Source: Arthrobacter bussei
GTDB lineage: Bacteria > Actinomycetota > Actinomycetes > Actinomycetales > Micrococcaceae
Assembly: GCF_009377195.2 (NCBI RefSeq)
Contig: NZ_VJXX01000003.1
Location: 1 to 64,000 of the forward strand
Length of the DNA: 64,000 nt
Direction: 5' to 3'
Below are positions 60,756 through 64,000 of the stretch, piece by piece; position 1 is the stretch's first letter, and each line of letters starts with the position of its first letter. The position numbers and the translations under genes were made by a program. The notes beneath the pieces are model-generated. The model had not been told where the DNA came from, did not search any database, and was given only the letters and a program-made list of their open reading frames with translations.

Positions 60756-61646
60756 ATGGCAACGATCGGCTGGATAGGACTCGGGAACATGGGCGGTCCG
60801 ATGACCGCCAACCTGGTGCGGGCGGGCCACACGGTGCAGGGCTTCGACCTCAGCGCCGACGCCGTCGCGGCGGCAGTGGCGGAGGGCGTGACGGCGGTGG
60901 AGGGGATCGCCGGGGCCGTCCAGGGCGCCGACGTGGTCTTCACGATGCTGCCGAAAGGCGACCACGCGCGCGCGGTGTATCTCGGTGAGGACGGCGTCCT
61001 CGCGCACGCGGACACCTCGACCCTTCTGATCGACTCCTCGACGATCGACATCGAGTCCGCAGCCGCGCTGCACGAGGCCGCCGCGGAGCGGGGCTTCCGG
61101 TTCGTCGACGCCCCGGTCTCGGGCGGCATCAGCGGGGCGAAGGCCGCGACCCTGACGTTCATGATCGGCGGCGAGGACGGCGCGGTGAAGGAGGCCACGG
61201 GATTCATCGACCCGATGGCGAGGAACATCATCCCGACGGGCGGGGCCACCACCGGGCAGGCCGCCAAGATCTGCAACAACCTGATGCTCTTCATCAACCT
61301 CGCCTCGACCGCGGAGGGAGCCGTGCTCGCCGATCGCCTGGGCCTCGACAAGCAGGTGTTCTGGGACATCGCCTCGGTGTCCTCCGGGGACAGCTGGGCC
61401 CTGCGCACCTGGTACCCGGTGCCCGGTGTCGTGGACACGGCGGCGTCGAACAACGACTTCGCACCCACCTTCACCACCGAACTGGCGAACAAGGACATCG
61501 GGCTCGCCATCGCCGCTGCCCGGGGTACCGATACGCCCCTCGAGATCGGCGAGCACGTCCAGCAGCTCTTCCAGCGCCTCATCGACCAGGGCGAGGGCGG
61601 CAGGGACTGCTCCATGATCATCAAACTCGTCGACGGCTCGCTCTGA
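60756..61646 (+). CDS. 3-hydroxyisobutyrate dehydrogenase-family oxidoreductase
   Basis: Encodes 296 residues from ATG 60756, with AAAGGAG upstream. IGWIGLGNMGGPMTANLVRAGH binds NAD(P); DAPVSGGISGAKAATLTFMIGG is the substrate loop; K171 in GQAAKICNN is the catalytic lysine. It oxidises 3-hydroxyisobutyrate or a related short 3-hydroxyacid to the semialdehyde. The methylmalonate-semialdehyde dehydrogenase follows 24 bases later, giving two consecutive steps of valine catabolism. Related enzymes act on tartronate semialdehyde, so specificity is not certain. Confidence 0.9.
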   Translation: MATIGWIGLGNMGGPMTANLVRAGHTVQGFDLSADAVAAAVAEGVTAVEGIAGAVQGADVVFTMLPKGDHARAVYLGEDGVLAHADTSTLLIDSSTIDIESAAALHEAAAERGFRFVDAPVSGGISGAKAATLTFMIGGEDGAVKEATGFIDPMARNIIPTGGATTGQAAKICNNLMLFINLASTAEGAVLADRLGLDKQVFWDIASVSSGDSWALRTWYPVPGVVDTAASNNDFAPTFTTELANKDIGLAIAAARGTDTPLEIGEHVQQLFQRLIDQGEGGRDCSMIIKLVDGSL

Positions 61647-61669
61647 TCCCCCCGAGAGGACTCACCCCC

Positions 61670-63154
61670 ATGCAGCAGATCCCGCACTACATCAACGGAA
61701 CACGCGTGGCCGATGCCGAGCGCTACGGTCCCGTCTTCGACCCCGCCACGGGCCGGCAGGAGAAGGAGGTGGCGCTGGCCTCGCCGTCACGCGTGGACGA
61801 GGCGGTCCGGGCTGCCGAGGCGGCCCTCCCCGGCTGGCGGTCGGCGAGCCTCGCGAAGCGCGCTGCGGTCTTCTACCGGGTCCGGCAGCTGCTCACCGAG
61901 CGGAAGTCCGAGCTCGCGGCGATCCTCACCAGCGAGCACGGCAAGGTGCTCTCCGACGCCGAGGGGGAGATCTCCCGCGGCCTCGAGAACATCGAGTTCG
62001 CCACGGGCCTCGGCCACATGCTGAAGGGCGAGCGGTCCGAGCAGGTCTCCACGGGTGTGGACGTGCACTCGATCCGCCAGCCCGTCGGCGTCGTCGCCTG
62101 CATCACGCCCTTCAACTTCCCCGCGATGGTCCCGCTGTGGATGATCGGCAGCGCGATCGCGTGCGGCAACACGGTGCTGCTGAAGCCGAGCGAGAAGGAT
62201 CCGTCCTCGTCCGTGTTCATCGCCGAGCTGTTCACCGAGGCGGGACTGCCCGACGGCGTGCTGAACGTGGTGCACGGTGATCGCGAGGCCGTGGAGACCA
62301 TCCTCGACCACCCGGGCGTGAAGGCGGTGAGCTTCGTCGGCTCCACCCCGATCGCGAGGACCATCTACACGCGGGCTGCCGCCAAGGGGAAGCGCGTGCA
62401 GGCGCTGGGCGGTGCGAAGAACCACATGGTGGTCCTGCCCGACGCGGACCTGGACATGGCTGCCGACGCCGCGATCTCCGCCGCCTACGGCTCCGCGGGG
62501 GAGCGCTGCATGGCGATCAGCGTCATGGTCGCGGTGGGCGAGATCGCGGACGATCTCGTCGAGGCGGTCCGCTCGCGCATGGCGGGCCTGAGGATCGGAC
62601 CCGGCACGGACCCGTCGTCGGAGATGGGGCCGCTCATCACGGCCGAGCACCGCGACCGGGTCGCGTCCTATGTGACCGGCGCATCCTCCGAGGGCGCCAC
62701 GGTGGTCGTCGACGGGACGCAGCAGGAGTTCGGCTCGGACGGCTTCTTCATCGGCGTCTCCCTCGTGGACCACGTGAAGCCGGGCATGAAGGTGTACGAC
62801 GACGAGATCTTCGGGCCCGTGCTCTCCGTGGTCCGGGTGGCGACGTACGCCGACGCCGTCCGGCTCGTGAACGAGAACCAGTACGGCAACGGCGTCGCGA
62901 TCTTCACGCGCGACGGCGGTGCGGCGCGGCAGTTCGAGGTCGAGGCCGAGGCCGGCATGGTGGGCGTCAACGTGCCCATCCCGGTGCCGGTGGGCACCTA
63001 CTCCTTCGGCGGCTGGAAGGACTCCCTGTTCGGGGACACGCACATGTACGGCCCGGACAGCATCCGCTTCTACACGCGGGGGAAGGTCGTCACCACGCGC
63101 TGGCCGGACCCGTCGACGTCGGCGATCGACCTCGGCTTCCCGCAGGTCGACTGA
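61670..63154 (+). CDS. mmsA: CoA-acylating methylmalonate-semialdehyde dehydrogenase
   Basis: Encodes 494 residues. The aldehyde dehydrogenase fold is complete: ITPFNFPAMVPLWMIGSAIA, LLKPSEKDPSSS, FVGSTPIA and catalytic C280 in GSAGERCMAIS. At the position of the usual general-base Glu (ELGGK) it has QALGGAKNHM, the form typical of MMSDH, which uses CoA and releases propionyl-CoA or acetyl-CoA. It follows the 3-hydroxyacid dehydrogenase in one operon under the divergent LysR regulator. Confidence 0.93.
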   Translation: MQQIPHYINGTRVADAERYGPVFDPATGRQEKEVALASPSRVDEAVRAAEAALPGWRSASLAKRAAVFYRVRQLLTERKSELAAILTSEHGKVLSDAEGEISRGLENIEFATGLGHMLKGERSEQVSTGVDVHSIRQPVGVVACITPFNFPAMVPLWMIGSAIACGNTVLLKPSEKDPSSSVFIAELFTEAGLPDGVLNVVHGDREAVETILDHPGVKAVSFVGSTPIARTIYTRAAAKGKRVQALGGAKNHMVVLPDADLDMAADAAISAAYGSAGERCMAISVMVAVGEIADDLVEAVRSRMAGLRIGPGTDPSSEMGPLITAEHRDRVASYVTGASSEGATVVVDGTQQEFGSDGFFIGVSLVDHVKPGMKVYDDEIFGPVLSVVRVATYADAVRLVNENQYGNGVAIFTRDGGAARQFEVEAEAGMVGVNVPIPVPVGTYSFGGWKDSLFGDTHMYGPDSIRFYTRGKVVTTRWPDPSTSAIDLGFPQVD

Positions 63155-63216
63155 GGCCTCGGCGGACGGGGCGCAGGTTCTCGCGGACGTGCGTCCCGCC
63201 CTTCGAGGAACCCCGC

Positions 63217-63242
63217 GCGGGTAGCGAGCCATCGCTGCCCGC
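63217..63242. terminator. Hairpin between convergent mmsA and dehydrogenase genes
   Basis: 11-bp stem with one G-U pair (63217-63227 with 63232-63242) and a four-base loop, between the converging stop codons. Confidence 0.75.
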
Positions 63243-63274
63243 AAAGGGCGACGCAGGCCCGGACGGGCGGACGG

Positions 63275-64000
63275 CTACAGTTCGGGCTTCGCGATCACCG
63301 CGATGTCGTCGTCGCCCGCGCCGGCGCGCTGTGCCTCGGTGAGCGACTGGAGGACGGCCGTGACCGCGGGCAGGGGATCGGGCGTGGAGCGCAGCATGAG
63401 GCGCGCGTCCTTCGCGAGGAGATCCGCGGAGAACTGGGTGTCGCCGAAGGTCCCGTCGGTGATGACGGGGCCCTTCATCCCGGCGATCACGCCGAGGCCG
63501 GTGCCCTTCAGCAGGTCCAGGACGGCTGCGGCGTCGAGCCCGTTGGCCTTGCCGAGGCGCAGGGCCTCGACCAGGCCCTGCAGCGTGATCCCGAGGGCGA
63601 GGTTGGCGAGCAGCTTCCCGGTCGCGGCGTCCGCCGGCGTCGCCACGCGCCGCAGGCGCTCGGCGTCGGCCCAGAGGGCTGCGAGGGGCTCGACGACGTC
63701 GATGTCCTCCGCGGCGCCCCCGAGGAGGACGCCCAGCTGTCCGGCCCGGGCCGGTGCGAGGCTCCCGATCACGGGTCCGTGGACGTAGCGGACGCCGGCG
63801 GCGGTCGCGTAGTCGGCAAACTCACGGGCATCCTCGGGGGAGACGGTGGTGACGTCGAACCAGACGGCCTCGGCCGGGACCTCCAGGCCCGAGAGCACCA
63901 CCTCGCGGACGGTGTCCGGACCGAAGAGGACCGTCATGACGACGTCGGCGTCCTGCACCGCGGCCTCGGGGGAGTCGGCGTGCGCGGCGCCGGCATCACG
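63275..64000 (-). CDS. NAD(P)-dependent 3-hydroxyacid dehydrogenase-like protein, 5' end outside window
   Basis: The frame is open to the window edge, so the N-terminal nucleotide-binding loop is not seen. Visible parts are DADVVMTVLFGPDTVREVV, WFDVTTVSPEDAREFADYA, a substrate loop region VHGPVIGSLAPARAGQLGVLLGG, and ATGKLLANLALGITLQGLVEAL, with Lys where the family has its catalytic lysine. This is the same superfamily as the gene at 60756 but a different branch, closer to glyoxylate/tartronate-semialdehyde reductase-like proteins. It may belong to the same pathway but is convergent with mmsA. Confidence 0.85.
   Translation of the reverse strand, partial: RDAGAAHADSPEAAVQDADVVMTVLFGPDTVREVVLSGLEVPAEAVWFDVTTVSPEDAREFADYATAAGVRYVHGPVIGSLAPARAGQLGVLLGGAAEDIDVVEPLAALWADAERLRRVATPADAATGKLLANLALGITLQGLVEALRLGKANGLDAAAVLDLLKGTGLGVIAGMKGPVITDGTFGDTQFSADLLAKDARLMLRSTPDPLPAVTAVLQSLTEAQRAGAGDDDIAVIAKPEL

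Noticed and set aside
59415-61556. 713-codon minus-strand frame
   Set aside because: It overlaps the LysR gene in a different frame and the dehydrogenase in antisense, with low-complexity Arg/Gly sequence.
1-64000. CRISPR arrays, tRNA and rRNA genes
   Set aside because: No regularly spaced repeats, cloverleaf-like segments or rRNA-like sequence were seen on reading through; the only close repeats are the 32-bp, 41-bp and kinase duplications.

Overview
The window comes from a high-GC Gram-positive actinobacterium, most likely an Arthrobacter-like member of the Micrococcaceae. This rests on GC-rich codon use, frequent GTG starts, a DUF6318-type lipoprotein, hexulose-phosphate (RuMP) enzymes, a class F sortase and NarL-type signalling. 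No rRNA, tRNA or CRISPR array was found.

Positions 1-22,100 look like an accessory region. Its left end (1-3,860) is sparse and decayed: a truncated reading frame next to a 32-bp tandem repeat, a small membrane protein, a stand-alone HEAGH (M41-like) peptidase and long stretches without convincing genes. Next comes a dense set of nucleic-acid-targeting proteins. These are (i) a three-gene operon of a winged-helix-like protein, an SMC/ABC-type ATPase with a Cys4 cluster between its coiled coils, and a helical protein ending in a PD-(D/E)XK nuclease, resembling Lamassu/ABC-three-component immunity; (ii) a small PD-(D/E)XK protein; (iii) a NERD nuclease-UvrD helicase fusion; (iv) divergent from it, a tightly coupled pair of a RapA-like SNF2 translocase and a HelD-like UvrD helicase; (v) a phospholipase D-SF2 helicase-DUF3427 fusion; and (vi) a small two-finger zinc protein. 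The block from 9.5 to 22.1 kb is bracketed by two copies of the 5' part of one GAF sensor-kinase gene: a truncated copy at 9,068 and an intact copy at 22,192. This suggests the block entered by recombination at that gene.

Positions 22,200-64,000 are mostly ordinary chromosome. In order they hold: the GAF kinase fused to a degenerate receiver and LuxR HTH; an alpha/beta hydrolase, an SRPBCC protein and a GlcG-like protein; an aldolase-HAD-DhaL-DhaK operon; a lower-GC EcsC-type gene; secreted and envelope proteins (M15-like protein, class F sortase, HNH nuclease with Excalibur repeats); an aldo/keto reductase; a frameshifted GNAT gene; an XRE regulator; hxlB-hxlA; an AtzG-like/amidase pair; an M20 hydrolase-amidase pair; and two NERD proteins.

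Further right are a carrier-lipoprotein-like/ABC exporter operon, stress and copper-binding proteins, an XRE-TPR regulator, an overlapping three-gene operon (acyl-CoA dehydrogenase-like, PIG-L deacetylase-methyltransferase, GT2), an acetyltransferase-TetR-MFS operon with a paired palindrome upstream, an MHS transporter, and a LysR-controlled semialdehyde cluster. Several convergent junctions carry long perfect hairpins that look like bidirectional terminators.
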